Assembly: GCF_003096555.1 (NCBI RefSeq)
Contig: NZ_QEKM01000001.1
Location: 1,550,001-1,614,000 of the forward strand
DNA from: Simplicispira sp. 125
GTDB taxonomy: Bacteria; Pseudomonadota; Gammaproteobacteria; Burkholderiales; Burkholderiaceae_C
DNA length: 64,000 nucleotides
Direction of reading: 5' to 3'
The position numbers and the translations under genes are program-made. Below are positions 47,803 to 56,488 of this stretch, in pieces (the first letter of the stretch is position 1; every line of letters starts with the position of its first letter). Below the pieces are notes generated by a model. The model saw nothing but the letters and a program-made list of their open reading frames with translations, ran no database searches and was not told the DNA's origin.

Positions 47803-48333
47803 TCAGAGTGATGCCGCCGCACGCGCCGCCTGGTCGTACATGCCCGAGAGCACGCGCAGCAGGCGCGCCAGCTCGCCAATATCGCGGTTGAGCGCGTCGT
47901 CGGCGTTCAGGGCGTCGATCAGGCAGCTCTCGCGGATTTCGCGGTAACGCTGCACATGGGCGCGGCCTTCTTCGGTGGCGGCATAGGTCACTTCTTTGCC
48001 ATTTTTCTGCGAAGCCACCACGCCCAGGCCCTGCAGCTTCTTGAGCGCATAGTTCACCAGGTGCGTGTCCTCCACGTTCATGATGAAACAGATGTCCGCC
48101 AGGCGCTTGTTGCGGGCGCGGTGCGTGACATGGTGCAGCACCAGCACATCGAGCGGTGTCAGCTCCTTCAGACCCGCAGCAGCCATGCAATGCACCACCC
48201 AGCGGTGAAACGCATTGCCCGCCACGATGAGCCCGAACTCGAACTCGCTCATCTCGGCGCTGTGCGCCGACACCAGGTGCGCCGACGAGACAATGGGGGC
48301 ATGCTCTGGCTTTGCTGTGGAAGCAGGTTTCAT
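47803..48333 (-). CDS. MarR-type winged-helix transcriptional regulator
   Basis: This 176-aa DNA-binding protein has a winged-helix core: LTPLDVLVLHHVTHRARNKRLADICFIMNVEDTHLVNYALKKLQGLGVVASQKNGKEVTYAATEEG, about residues 58-122. This is MarR-like. C-terminal helices would form the dimer. I start at the ATG at 48333 (MKPASTAKPEHA); a longer frame begins at 48405. It is divergent from the TRAP genes and lies upstream of the oxoprolinase on the same strand, so it probably controls both. The ligand is unknown. Confidence 0.85.
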   Translation of the reverse strand: MKPASTAKPEHAPIVSSAHLVSAHSAEMSEFEFGLIVAGNAFHRWVVHCMAAAGLKELTPLDVLVLHHVTHRARNKRLADICFIMNVEDTHLVNYALKKLQGLGVVASQKNGKEVTYAATEEGRAHVQRYREIRESCLIDALNADDALNRDIGELARLLRVLSGMYDQAARAAASL

Positions 48334-48414
48334 GGGGATGGGCTCCGAAGATGGCCCAGCCGAAAAAGGCCGGCAAGGCCGTCTGGATTGTAGGCACCAA
48401 GACAATAATTTGCC

Positions 48415-48425
48415 GACAATTTGTC
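48415..48425. promoter_or_regulatory. candidate operator in the MarR/dctP divergent region
   Basis: GACAATTTGTC is an 11-bp perfect palindrome (GACAA-T-TTGTC) midway between the divergent regulator and dctP, with another GACAAT at 48401. A+T-rich inverted repeats of this size are typical MarR-family targets. The binding is inferred from position and symmetry. Confidence 0.4.
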
Positions 48426-48519
48426 AACGTTTAGTACAAACACCTAGGTGGACGCGGCCACCTTCCGCTACAGTGCCAGAGCCTCTTTACCTCGTTCAAC
48501 CACCTTGCGGAGTCCTTCC

Positions 48520-49503
48520 ATGCAGCGTAGAAACTTCACCGCCACAGCTCTTGGCCTGGCCCTGGCCTGCGGCCTGTCTGTCGCCCCTGCCATGGCCCAG
48601 ACCAAGTGGGACTTGGCCGCGGCCTACCCCGCCGGCAACTTCCACACGGAAAACATGGCCCAGCTGGTCGCTGACATGGACAAGACCACCGGCGGTGTAT
48701 TCAAGATTACGCTGCACGCCAATGCCTCGCTGTTCAAGGCACCCGAGATCAAGCGCGCGGTGCAGGGCGGGCAAGCGCAGATGGGTGAGATCCTGCTCGC
48801 CAACTTCCAGAACGAATGGCCGCTTTTCGGCGCCGATGGCCTGCCCTTCCTGGCCACCAGCTTTGCCGAGTCAAAGAAGCTCTACCAGGCCCAAAAGCCG
48901 CTGCTGGAGAAGAAGCTGGCTGAGCAAGGCATGCTGTTGTTGTACGCCGTGCCATGGCCACCCCAGGGCCTGTATACCAAGAAGCCTATCGAGTCGGCGG
49001 CCGACCTCAAGGGCATCAAGTGGCGCGCCTACAGCCCGGCCACGGCGCGTATCGCCGAACTGGTGGGTGCACAGCCTGTCACTGTGCAGGCGGCTGAGTT
49101 CTCGCAGGCGCTTGCCACGGGCGTGGTCGAATCGACCATGACCTCGGGCGCCACCGGCGTGGACAGCAAGCTGTACGAGCACCTCAAGTACTACTACGAC
49201 CTGCAGGCCTGGCTGCCCAAGAATGTCGTCATCGTGAACCGCAAGGCGTTCGATGGCCTGAACAAGGGATCGCAAGAGGCCCTGCTCAAGGCCGGCATGG
49301 ACGCGGAAGCACGCGGCTGGGTCGCTGCCGAAAAGGTCAACGCCGATACGCTGGCCAAGCTCAAGGCCAATGGCATGCAGGTGCTGCCGCCCTCGCCCCA
49401 GCTCAAGGCCGACCTGGCCAAGGTGGGCGAGACCATGCTCAAGGAATGGCAGGAAAAGGCCGGCCCCGAAGGCAAGGCCCTGGTGGACGCTTACCGCAAG
49501 TAA
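48520..49503 (+). CDS. dctP: TRAP transporter substrate-binding protein DctP
   Basis: This periplasmic receptor of a tripartite ATP-independent transporter is 327 aa. The signal peptide MQRRNFTATALGLALACGLSVAPAMA is cleaved near residue 26. The DctP fold shows GEILLANFQNEWPLFGADGLPFL near residue 88, DLKGIKWRAYSPATARIAELVGAQPV with the conserved substrate-carboxylate Arg near 168, and EFSQALATGVVESTMTSG near 195. The ligand is probably a carboxylate. It is divergent from the MarR-type regulator and first of the dctPQM operon. Confidence 0.92.
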   Translation: MQRRNFTATALGLALACGLSVAPAMAQTKWDLAAAYPAGNFHTENMAQLVADMDKTTGGVFKITLHANASLFKAPEIKRAVQGGQAQMGEILLANFQNEWPLFGADGLPFLATSFAESKKLYQAQKPLLEKKLAEQGMLLLYAVPWPPQGLYTKKPIESAADLKGIKWRAYSPATARIAELVGAQPVTVQAAEFSQALATGVVESTMTSGATGVDSKLYEHLKYYYDLQAWLPKNVVIVNRKAFDGLNKGSQEALLKAGMDAEARGWVAAEKVNADTLAKLKANGMQVLPPSPQLKADLAKVGETMLKEWQEKAGPEGKALVDAYRK

Positions 49504-49518
49504 GCACACGGCCTGCCG

Positions 49519-50028
49519 ATGCGCCGTCTGCTAGACGCCCTGTACAACGGCGCCGCCGCCCTGGCGGCGCTTTTCATGGTTGCGCTGCTGGGGATGGTGC
49601 TGTTGTCGATTGCCAGCCGACAACTGCACTTTCACGTACCCGGTACCGACGCCTACGCCGGCTATCTGATGGCGGGCGCCGGGTTCCTGGCGCTGGCGCA
49701 CACGCTCAAGCGGGGCGAACATATCCGCGTCACGCTTTTGCTCAACGCCCTGCGCGGCGGCGGGCGCAAGGCGCTGGAGATATGGGCCTTGGGCGCAGCC
49801 AGTTTTCTGACCCTGCTGTTTGCCTTCTACAGCGCTCGGCTGGCGTGGCAGTCCCATGTTTTTAACGACATTTCCACGGGCAGCGACGCCACGCCATTGT
49901 GGATTCCGCAACTGGGCATGGCCATAGGCACAGCCGTGCTGGCCATCGCCTTCATCGACGAGCTGGTGCTGGAACTGCGGGGCTGCCGCACGCCACACAA
50001 CCCCGAAGAGGCCCTGCGCAATGAGTGA
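49519..50028 (+). CDS. dctQ: TRAP transporter small permease DctQ
   Basis: This 169-aa protein has four hydrophobic segments and the DctQ signatures LLSIASRQLHFHVPGTDAYAGYLMAGAGFLALAHTLKRGEHIRV and SGSDATPLWIPQLGMAIG-like sequence. It is the small membrane subunit bridging receptor and main channel. It starts 15 bp after dctP and overlaps dctM by eight bases. Confidence 0.9.
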   Translation: MRRLLDALYNGAAALAALFMVALLGMVLLSIASRQLHFHVPGTDAYAGYLMAGAGFLALAHTLKRGEHIRVTLLLNALRGGGRKALEIWALGAASFLTLLFAFYSARLAWQSHVFNDISTGSDATPLWIPQLGMAIGTAVLAIAFIDELVLELRGCRTPHNPEEALRNE

Positions 50029-51325
50029 CCTTGCCATCACCGGCCTGCTGGTGCTTTCGCTGTTCCTGATTCTGGGCAGCGGCGTGTGGATCGGGCTCAC
50101 GCTCTCGGGTGTGGCGTGGATCGGCATGCAGCTTTTTTCGTCACGCCCGGCGGGCGATGCCATGGCCGTGACCATCTGGGGATCGGCATCGAGCTGGACG
50201 CTGACCGCCCTGCCCCTGTTCATCTGGATGGGTGAAATCCTGTTCCGCACCCGGCTCTCGCAAGACATGTTCAAGGGCCTGGCGCCCTGGGTGCAAGGCC
50301 TGCCCGGACGCCTGCTGCACACCAACGTGGTGGGCTGCACCATTTTTGCAGCGGTGTCTGGCTCCAGCGCCGCCACCTGCGCCACCATCGGCAAGATGAC
50401 GCTGCCCGAACTGACCCGGCGCGGCTACCCCGAGCACATGGTGATCGGAACCCTGGCAGGGGCCAGCACACTGGGACTTTTGATACCGCCGTCCATCATC
50501 ATGATCGTTTACGGGGTCATGGCCGACGTCTCGATCTCCCGACTGTTCGTGGCCGGGGTGCTGCCCGGCCTGCTCCTGGCGGGGCTGTTCTCGGGATACA
50601 TCATGCTGTGGGCGCTGCGCCACCCCGGAGCGATTCCGCAGGCCACCGAGCAACTCCCACTGCGGCAAAAGCTGGCCGCCTCACGCGCCCTCATACCGGT
50701 GGTATTGCTGATCGCAGCGGTACTGGGCTCCATCTATACCGGCATCGCCACCGCTACCGAGGCCGCCGCCGTGGGCGTGGTCGGTGCACTGGTGTTGTCG
50801 GCACTGCAGGGCTCACTGAATTGGGTGAGTTTTCGCGATGCCCTCATGGGCGCCACGCGGCTGTATTGCATGATCGCGCTGATCCTGTCGGGCGCAGCCT
50901 TTCTAACGCTATCGATGGGCTACATCGCCCTGCCGCGCCACCTGGCCGAATGGATTGCATCGCTGGGTTTGAGCCAGGCGCAACTCATCCTGGCGCTGTC
51001 CCTGTTCTTCATTGTGCTGGGCTCGTTCCTGGACGGCATCTCCATGGTGGTGCTGACCATGGGGGTCCTCATGCCCACGGTGCAAGCCGCCGGGATCGAT
51101 CCGATCTGGTTTGGCATCTTTGTGGTACTGGTGGTCGAGATGGCGCAGATCACGCCGCCCGTGGGCTTCAACCTGTTTGTGCTGCAGGGCATGACGGGGC
51201 GAGAACTGACCTGGATTGCCCGGGTCACCCTGCCCATGTTCCTGCTGATGTGCGCGGCGGTCATGTTGATTTACCTCTTCCCGGCTATCGTCACCTGGCT
51301 GCCGCAGCAGATGTCGGCGAACTGA
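50021..51325 (+). CDS. dctM: TRAP transporter large permease DctM
   Basis: This 434-aa, roughly 12-helix channel subunit is driven by the sodium or proton gradient. AAVSGSSAATCATIGKMTLPELTRRGYPEHMVIGTLAGASTLGLLIPPSI is the family core near residues 105-155. GSFLDGISMVVLTMGVLMPTVQAAGIDPIWFGIFVVLVVEMAQITPPVGFNLFVLQG repeats the pattern in the second half. It completes a full TRAP system with dctP and dctQ. Confidence 0.93.
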   Translation: MSDLAITGLLVLSLFLILGSGVWIGLTLSGVAWIGMQLFSSRPAGDAMAVTIWGSASSWTLTALPLFIWMGEILFRTRLSQDMFKGLAPWVQGLPGRLLHTNVVGCTIFAAVSGSSAATCATIGKMTLPELTRRGYPEHMVIGTLAGASTLGLLIPPSIIMIVYGVMADVSISRLFVAGVLPGLLLAGLFSGYIMLWALRHPGAIPQATEQLPLRQKLAASRALIPVVLLIAAVLGSIYTGIATATEAAAVGVVGALVLSALQGSLNWVSFRDALMGATRLYCMIALILSGAAFLTLSMGYIALPRHLAEWIASLGLSQAQLILALSLFFIVLGSFLDGISMVVLTMGVLMPTVQAAGIDPIWFGIFVVLVVEMAQITPPVGFNLFVLQGMTGRELTWIARVTLPMFLLMCAAVMLIYLFPAIVTWLPQQMSAN

Positions 51326-51355
51326 TGCGGGCGCGCTTGCGATGACAATGGCAGC

Positions 51356-51739
51356 ATGTTGAATGTCCTGTCCATCTGCTTCGGTGCCAGCCTGGGTGCA
51401 CTGGCCCGCTGGCGCCTGGGCCTGTGGCTCAGCCCCGGCAGCGTGCTGCCCTGGGGCACGCTCGCTGCCAACCTGATCGGGGGCTACCTGATTGGGTTGT
51501 GTGTCGCTGTTTTCCAGGCCCTGCCGCAGATCGACCCGGTCTGGCGGCTGGCCCTCATCACGGGTTTTCTGGGCGCGCTGACCACCTTTTCCAGCTTCTC
51601 GGCCGAAGTGGTGGCCATGTTGCAACAACAGCGCTACCTGCTGGCCCTGGGCACGGTGGCGCTGCACCTGTGTGGTTCTTTGCTGATGACCGTGCTCGGT
51701 CTGCAGTCTGCCGCCCTGTTATTGCCCGGCCGCGGGTGA
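51356..51739 (+). CDS. crcB: fluoride ion exporter CrcB/Fluc
   Basis: This 127-aa protein has four transmembrane helices. The Fluc signatures are [13 protein letters not shown] near the start, [14 protein letters not shown] near residue 38 and [15 protein letters not shown] near 70, which holds the Phe box and central Na+ site residues. It forms a dual-topology dimer that exports fluoride. It lies 30 bp after dctM and may be read from that operon. No fluoride riboswitch is evident in the short gap. It converges on the P450 gene with a 3-bp gap. Confidence 0.92.
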   Translation: MLNVLSICFGASLGALARWRLGLWLSPGSVLPWGTLAANLIGGYLIGLCVAVFQALPQIDPVWRLALITGFLGALTTFSSFSAEVVAMLQQQRYLLALGTVALHLCGSLLMTVLGLQSAALLLPGRG

Positions 51740-51742
51740 TTC

Positions 51743-52903
51743 TTACGCCCAGCGCATGCGCAGCGGCACCGTGGCATAACCGCTGGCAGGGTACTGCGCC
51801 ACGGTGAAGGGCTGGTCTGCCACACACGCCCAATCCTGCGTGGCGTCGAGCAGCGCCCGCAAGGCCACACGCAGTTCCATGCGCGCCAACGGCGCACCCG
51901 GACACACGTGGATGCCTGCACCATAGAGCAGGTTGTCGGCGGGGTTGCGGCCCCAGCGAAAGGTCTCCGGCGCCTCGAAAACGCGCGCATCGCGGTTGGC
52001 TGCAGCCCAGTGCACCGTTACCCGCTCCGCTTCTTCAATCCGCCGACCACCCAGCACCACCGGGCAGGTCGTGGTGCGACGGTTGGTGGCCAGCGGGCCA
52101 TGGAGCCGCAGGATTTCATCAATGGCCTCGGGCTGGAGTGCCGGGTCCGTGCGCAACTGGGCCTGTATGTCGGGATGCTCGGCCAGCCAGCCCGCGAGAA
52201 TGCCCACGGCGGCGGCGAGGGTGCCGATCTCTCCCACCGTCCAGTTGCGCAGGATGCTGGCAATTTCCGCCACGGTGAGCGTGCGGCCCTGCACGCTTTC
52301 GTGCATGAGCGATGCAGTGACATCATGCCCCGGCGCCACACCGTCCAGGCGCCGCTGCTGCAGAACATCGTCCACCATGGTTTCGAACTGCAGCGCCAGT
52401 GCCGTCAGCGCGCTGCGGTCCTGCGCGAGAGTCGCCTGGTGGTTCTGGCGCGTCCATTGCGCCAGCGGGGCATGCAGGCTTGCCGGCCAGCCCAGAAAGG
52501 CACACTGCACCTGCACGGCAAAAGGCAGCGCCCAGGCAGACATCAACTCCACCCTCTCGCCCCGCGCCAAATCCTGCACCAATTGGGCCGCAATGGCCCG
52601 GCAAAGGGGCTCGAACGCATCGACGCGGCGTACAGAAAAGTACGGCTCGATGGCGCTGCGGTACGCCGTGTGCTCGGGCGGGTCCATACCATTGGGCACG
52701 GCGACATGGCGCGACACCACGCTGCTAAAGCGCACATGGTCGTGCAATACGCGCTTGACGTCTTCGTGGCGGAACAGCGACCACCCCAACAACTCGCTGT
52801 AGGCCACTGGGCACTGTTCTCGCAAATGATCGCCGGTGGCGATGGGGGCCCGCTGAACCTCTTCGGCCCGTGGGTTCCAGTCTGGCTGTGGTGCGGTATT
52901 CAT
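51743..52903 (-). CDS. cytochrome P450 with atypical I-helix
   Basis: This is a 386-aa soluble bacterial P450. The heme-ligand motif is YGAGIHVCPGAPLARMELR (Cys near residue 334), and the ExxR of the K-helix is EILR near 265. The I-helix segment NWTVGEIGTLAAAVGIL (about 221-237) lacks the usual acid-Thr pair of the AGxDT motif. I start at MNTAPQPDWNPRA (52903), since residues upstream have no P450 character. No ferredoxin or reductase gene is nearby. The substrate is unknown. Confidence 0.88.
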   Translation of the reverse strand: MNTAPQPDWNPRAEEVQRAPIATGDHLREQCPVAYSELLGWSLFRHEDVKRVLHDHVRFSSVVSRHVAVPNGMDPPEHTAYRSAIEPYFSVRRVDAFEPLCRAIAAQLVQDLARGERVELMSAWALPFAVQVQCAFLGWPASLHAPLAQWTRQNHQATLAQDRSALTALALQFETMVDDVLQQRRLDGVAPGHDVTASLMHESVQGRTLTVAEIASILRNWTVGEIGTLAAAVGILAGWLAEHPDIQAQLRTDPALQPEAIDEILRLHGPLATNRRTTTCPVVLGGRRIEEAERVTVHWAAANRDARVFEAPETFRWGRNPADNLLYGAGIHVCPGAPLARMELRVALRALLDATQDWACVADQPFTVAQYPASGYATVPLRMRWA

Positions 52904-53220
52904 GGCACTCCGTTGCTTCTCAAGCTGACCTCTGTGGCGGCTATACCGCCCACATTCGGATAGAGGACCAGTATGGCCCAGGTGCCTGCGCCAGCCAAGC
53001 ACCATCCGCGCCACGGCCCAGGTTTTGCCAATGCGCCGCACGGCTCTGGCGGCTTTTACACTGCAGACAAATCACTATGCAAACAATAGCAATAAAGCAT
53101 TATCAGGTAAGAGAAAATGCCATATTCTGTAAAAATTCAGGGCTACACTGGAACGCAGGCCCTGGCCTGAAACCACTTCAAAAAACTGCGTGGCAATGGC
53201 CGCGCCCCTCGGAAAATTTG
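52904..53220. promoter_or_regulatory. divergent intergenic region between P450 and LOG-family gene
   Basis: This 317-bp gap has no convincing gene. The right half (53056-53150) is markedly A+T-rich (AATAGCAATAAAGCATTATCAGG and nearby) and is the likely promoter zone for the LOG-family gene. I could not fix boxes with confidence. Confidence 0.3.
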
Positions 53221-54087
53221 ATGGAAGCCAACACACAACTGAACGAACGCCGCCTGGCCGACGCCTGGGAAGAACTGCATTCGCAAGCCAACAACGGCAA
53301 CCCGCTGCTCGCCGACTCCAACCGCATGGCCTTTGCGGACCCTGAGTTTTTATTCCGACGCGAGACCCGGGGTATCCGCTTCCAGCTCGAAATGCTCAAA
53401 CCCGACCTGGGGCAAGCCGAGCAAGGCATCGAAAGCACGGTGGTGGTTTACGGCAGTGCCCGGTTTGTCGCCCCGAACAAGGCAGAGCAGCAACTGTCCG
53501 ATGCGCTGGCCAGCGGCGACGCCGAGACCATCGCACGGGCCGAACGCGCCGTGCGCAACGCCCGCTACTACGACCAGGCCCGCCAGTTCGCGCGCATGGT
53601 GGCCGAACACAGCAACCGCCAGTCCCCGGCCAATCGCCTGTATATCTGCACCGGCGGCGGCCCCGGCATCATGGAAGCCGCCAACCGCGGTGCGCATGAC
53701 GCAGGCGCACTCAACATCGGGCTGAACATCACCCTGCCGCACGAACAAAGCGGCAACCGGTTCATCACGCCTTCATTGAGTTTCAAGTTCCATTATTTTG
53801 CGCTGCGCAAGATGCATTTCATGATGCGCGCCAAGGCCTTGGTAGCCTTTCCCGGCGGTTTTGGAACCATGGACGAATTGTTTGAAGTGCTCACCCTGGT
53901 GCAAACCGGCAAGACCAAGCCGGTGCCCATCATCCTGTTCGGCACGCAATTCTGGAAGCGGCTGATCAACCTCGATTTCCTGGTCGAGGAAGGCACGATT
54001 TCCCCCGAGAATCTGGGCCTCTTTCGCTACACCGACGACCCGAAGGAGGCCTGGGAAATGATTCGGGAGTTTTACCAACTCGCGTAA
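53221..54087 (+). CDS. LOG-family protein (lysine decarboxylase-like fold)
   Basis: This 288-aa protein belongs to the LOG/YgdH-like family, many of which are cytokinin- or nucleotide 5'-monophosphate phosphoribohydrolases. GGGPGIMEAANRGAHDAG near residue 140 and the catalytic PGGFGTMDELFEVLTLVQTGK near 210 are the diagnostic motifs. I start at the ATG at 53221 (MEANTQLNERR); the frame is open far upstream, but that part has no family resemblance. True lysine decarboxylase activity is not expected. Confidence 0.88.
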   Translation: MEANTQLNERRLADAWEELHSQANNGNPLLADSNRMAFADPEFLFRRETRGIRFQLEMLKPDLGQAEQGIESTVVVYGSARFVAPNKAEQQLSDALASGDAETIARAERAVRNARYYDQARQFARMVAEHSNRQSPANRLYICTGGGPGIMEAANRGAHDAGALNIGLNITLPHEQSGNRFITPSLSFKFHYFALRKMHFMMRAKALVAFPGGFGTMDELFEVLTLVQTGKTKPVPIILFGTQFWKRLINLDFLVEEGTISPENLGLFRYTDDPKEAWEMIREFYQLA

Positions 54088-54095
54088 AAAACGGC

Positions 54096-54782
54096 TCAGT
54101 GCCTTTTGCGGCGCTTGCGGTTCGCGGACCCTGGCACGGCAGCGGTGGCCGCGACTTCCTTGCTTTTGCCCAGGCGTGATTCCTTGCCTTGCACCAGGCG
54201 GCTGATGTTCTCTTTGTGGCGCCAGGCCAGCAAGGCCGACATGGCGATGATGGCGACCACGGTGACGCGGTCCGTGGACCACAGCATGCCGCCCGCCAGC
54301 ACATACACCAGCGGCGCCAGCAACGCCGCAGACAGCGAAGCCAGGGATGAATAACGCGACACCGCTGCCACCACCAGCCAGGTCAGCGCAGTGAACAGGC
54401 CCAGCCAGGGGCTGATGCCGACCAGCACGCCCAGTGCCGTGGCAACGCCCTTGCCGCCCTCGAAGCGAAAAAACACCGGCCACAGGTGCCCAAGGAATGC
54501 GGCCAGCCCCGCCATGGCCACGGCGCCCTCACCCAGGCCATAGGGCTCGCCAAACCAGCGCACCAGCACCACGGGCAACCAGCCTTTGATGGCATCGAGC
54601 AGCAGTGTGATCACGGCGGCGGCCTTGCTGCCCGAGCGCAGCACGTTGGTGGCACCCGGGTTCTTGCTGCCGTAGGTGCGCGGGTCGCTCAGGCCCATGG
54701 CGCGCGTCACGATGACGGCAAAAGACAGCGAGCCCAGCAGGTAAGCCGCCAGCACGACACAAACAGAATAGACAACGGGCAC
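54096..54782 (-). CDS. plsY: glycerol-3-phosphate acyltransferase PlsY
   Basis: PlsY transfers acyl groups from acyl-phosphate to glycerol 3-phosphate, the first step of phospholipid synthesis. It has five hydrophobic helices with the three conserved loops GSKNPGATNVLR near residue 38, FRFEGGKGVATALGVL near 106 and WRHKENISRL near 187. The 228-aa protein has an unusually long basic C-terminal tail ending RKRRKRH. It is convergent with the LOG gene. Confidence 0.94.
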   Translation of the reverse strand: MPVVYSVCVVLAAYLLGSLSFAVIVTRAMGLSDPRTYGSKNPGATNVLRSGSKAAAVITLLLDAIKGWLPVVLVRWFGEPYGLGEGAVAMAGLAAFLGHLWPVFFRFEGGKGVATALGVLVGISPWLGLFTALTWLVVAAVSRYSSLASLSAALLAPLVYVLAGGMLWSTDRVTVVAIIAMSALLAWRHKENISRLVQGKESRLGKSKEVAATAAVPGSANRKRRKRH

Positions 54783-54851
54783 GAAAAATTCTCCAGATCA
54801 CAGCAAACGGCCATGCCAGGACGGCACGGAGGCGGCGCTCATTCTGCCAGC

Positions 54852-55355
54852 CTATTCGGCCAGCGCACACTGCACAGGCTGCGCGCCCAGCAAGCGCACG
54901 CACACCTGCGGATCGAGCTGCACCAGGTAGCCCCGGCGCCCGCCGTTGATGGCGATGCGCGGGAGTTGCAGGATGCTTTCCTCGATGTACACCGGCATGT
55001 CCCGGCGGGTGCCAAAGGGAGAGGTGCCGCCAATAAGGTAGCCACTGTGGCGATGGGCCACCTCGGGCGTGCAGGGCTCGACCGACTTGGCGCCCATCTG
55101 GCGTGCCAGGTTCTTGGTGGAAACCTTGCAGTCACCGTGCATCAGCACGATGAGCGGCTTGGCGTCCTGGTCCTGCATCACCAGGGTCTTGACGACGTGG
55201 TGTTCATCAAGACCCAGGCAGGCGGCACTGTGCGCAGTACCGCCGTGGTCCACGTACTCATAGGGGTGACCGGTGAACTCGACCTTGTGCGCCTTGAGCA
55301 TTTGCGTGGCAGGGGTTTCGCTCACATGGGCGGTTTTGCCGTCTTTTTTGGCCAT
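54852..55355 (-). CDS. ybaK: Cys-tRNA(Pro)/Cys-tRNA(Cys) deacylase YbaK
   Basis: This 167-aa editing enzyme clears cysteine mischarged onto tRNA-Pro. SETPATQMLKAHKVEFTGHPYEYVDH at the start, VKTLVMQDQDAKPLIVLMHGD near residue 57 and GYLIGGTSPFGTRRDMPVYIEESI near 105 (with the conserved Lys/Gly loop region) match the YbaK family. It is downstream of the aldo/keto reductase, separated by a copy of the dispersed repeat. Confidence 0.93.
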   Translation of the reverse strand: MAKKDGKTAHVSETPATQMLKAHKVEFTGHPYEYVDHGGTAHSAACLGLDEHHVVKTLVMQDQDAKPLIVLMHGDCKVSTKNLARQMGAKSVEPCTPEVAHRHSGYLIGGTSPFGTRRDMPVYIEESILQLPRIAINGGRRGYLVQLDPQVCVRLLGAQPVQCALAE

Positions 55356-55366
55356 GAAAATTCAAA

Positions 55367-55412
55367 TTTAATAGCTATTAGCGCTTTATCTATAAGCGCT
55401 AGAGCCCATTTT
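55367..55412. repeat. dispersed palindromic repeat, copy 7
   Basis: TTTAATAGCTATTAGCGCTTTATCTATAAGCGCTAGAGCCCATTTT lies between the aldo/keto reductase stop and the ybaK start. The arms AGCGCTT and AAGCGCT pair around a short A+T loop. It begins 12 bp upstream of the ybaK start codon and may affect ybaK translation or end the upstream transcript. Confidence 0.7.
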
Positions 55413-55426
55413 CCATCATATTTTCA

Positions 55427-56488
55427 TTAAAGCGCCGGATCGCCCAGCTCCCAGCGAATGGCGTCGATGGCGGCCAGCAACTCCGGCGAAAGAGTCGCTC
55501 CCCAGGCGTCCAGATTTTCATCCAGCTGCGCGAGCGATGTCACGCCGATGATGGTGCTGGCTACCTGCCACTTGGTATAGCAAAAAGCCAGCGCCATCTG
55601 CGTGGGGCTCAAGCCGTGGTCGCGGGCCAGCTGGTTGTAGCGGCGTGCGGCCGCCAGCGCCTCAGGGCGGCCCCAGCGCTGTTTGCGCACCTGCTCGTAG
55701 CGGGCCATGCGCGCGCCCTGCGGGGCATCGGGGCCAGTCGTGCCGCTCTGGTCAAACTTGCCGGTCAGCAGACCAAAGGCCAGCGGCGAATACGCCAGCA
55801 GCGACACGCCCAGCCGGTGGCAGGTTTCATCCAGCGCGTTCTCGTAGCTGCGGTTGACCAGGCAATAAGGGTTCTGCACCGAGGCCACACGTGGCAAGCC
55901 ATGCTGCTCGGCCAGACGCACAAATTCGTGCACGCCATAGGGCGTTTCGTTCGACAAACCGATGGTTCGCACCTTGCCCGCCTTGACCAGCCCGGCCAAT
56001 GCTTCGAGTTGCGTGTGGATCGGCGTTTGCGAGGTCTCCTTGGCCGGGTCGTAGTACTTGATACCAAACGCGGGCACGTGTCGCTCAGGCCAGTGGATCT
56101 GGTAGAGGTCGATCACATCGGTCTGCAGGCGGCGCAGGCTGGCCTCGCACGAGGCCACGATGTCGGCCGCCGTCATGCCTTGGCCTTCGCGAATCCAGGG
56201 CATGCCGCGCGAGGGGCCGGCCACCTTGGAGGCCAGCACCACCTTACCGCGCGTGCCGGGGCGCTGGGCAAACCAGTTGCCGATGATGGCCTCGGTGGCG
56301 CCAAAGGTCTCGGCGCGGGCGGGCACGGCGTACATCTCTGCGGTATCGATGAAGTTCACGCCCCGCTCCAGCGAGCGGTCAAGAATGCAGTGGGCATCCT
56401 GTTCGGTCACCTGCTCGCCAAAGGTCATGGTGCCCAGGCAGATGGGGGTGACGTGCAGGTCGCTTTGGCCCAGTGGAATCGTTTTCAT
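55427..56488 (-). CDS. aldo/keto reductase, Tas-like
   Basis: This 353-aa NADPH-dependent oxidoreductase is of the AKR family, closest in pattern to E. coli Tas. GTMTFGEQVTEQDAHCILD near residue 19, the catalytic Asp/Tyr segment FIDTAEMYAVP near 47, LYQIHWPERHVP near 137 with the catalytic His region, and SPLAFGLLTGKF near 230 are conserved. The insertion AFGIKYYDPAKETS is typical of Tas-type proteins. The substrate cannot be deduced. Confidence 0.9.
   Translation of the reverse strand: MKTIPLGQSDLHVTPICLGTMTFGEQVTEQDAHCILDRSLERGVNFIDTAEMYAVPARAETFGATEAIIGNWFAQRPGTRGKVVLASKVAGPSRGMPWIREGQGMTAADIVASCEASLRRLQTDVIDLYQIHWPERHVPAFGIKYYDPAKETSQTPIHTQLEALAGLVKAGKVRTIGLSNETPYGVHEFVRLAEQHGLPRVASVQNPYCLVNRSYENALDETCHRLGVSLLAYSPLAFGLLTGKFDQSGTTGPDAPQGARMARYEQVRKQRWGRPEALAAARRYNQLARDHGLSPTQMALAFCYTKWQVASTIIGVTSLAQLDENLDAWGATLSPELLAAIDAIRWELGDPAL

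Noticed and set aside
53221..54087. Annotation as lysine decarboxylase
   Set aside because: The PGGFGTMDE and GGGPGIMEAANRG motifs are those of LOG-type phosphoribohydrolases; the decarboxylase name is a historical misannotation.
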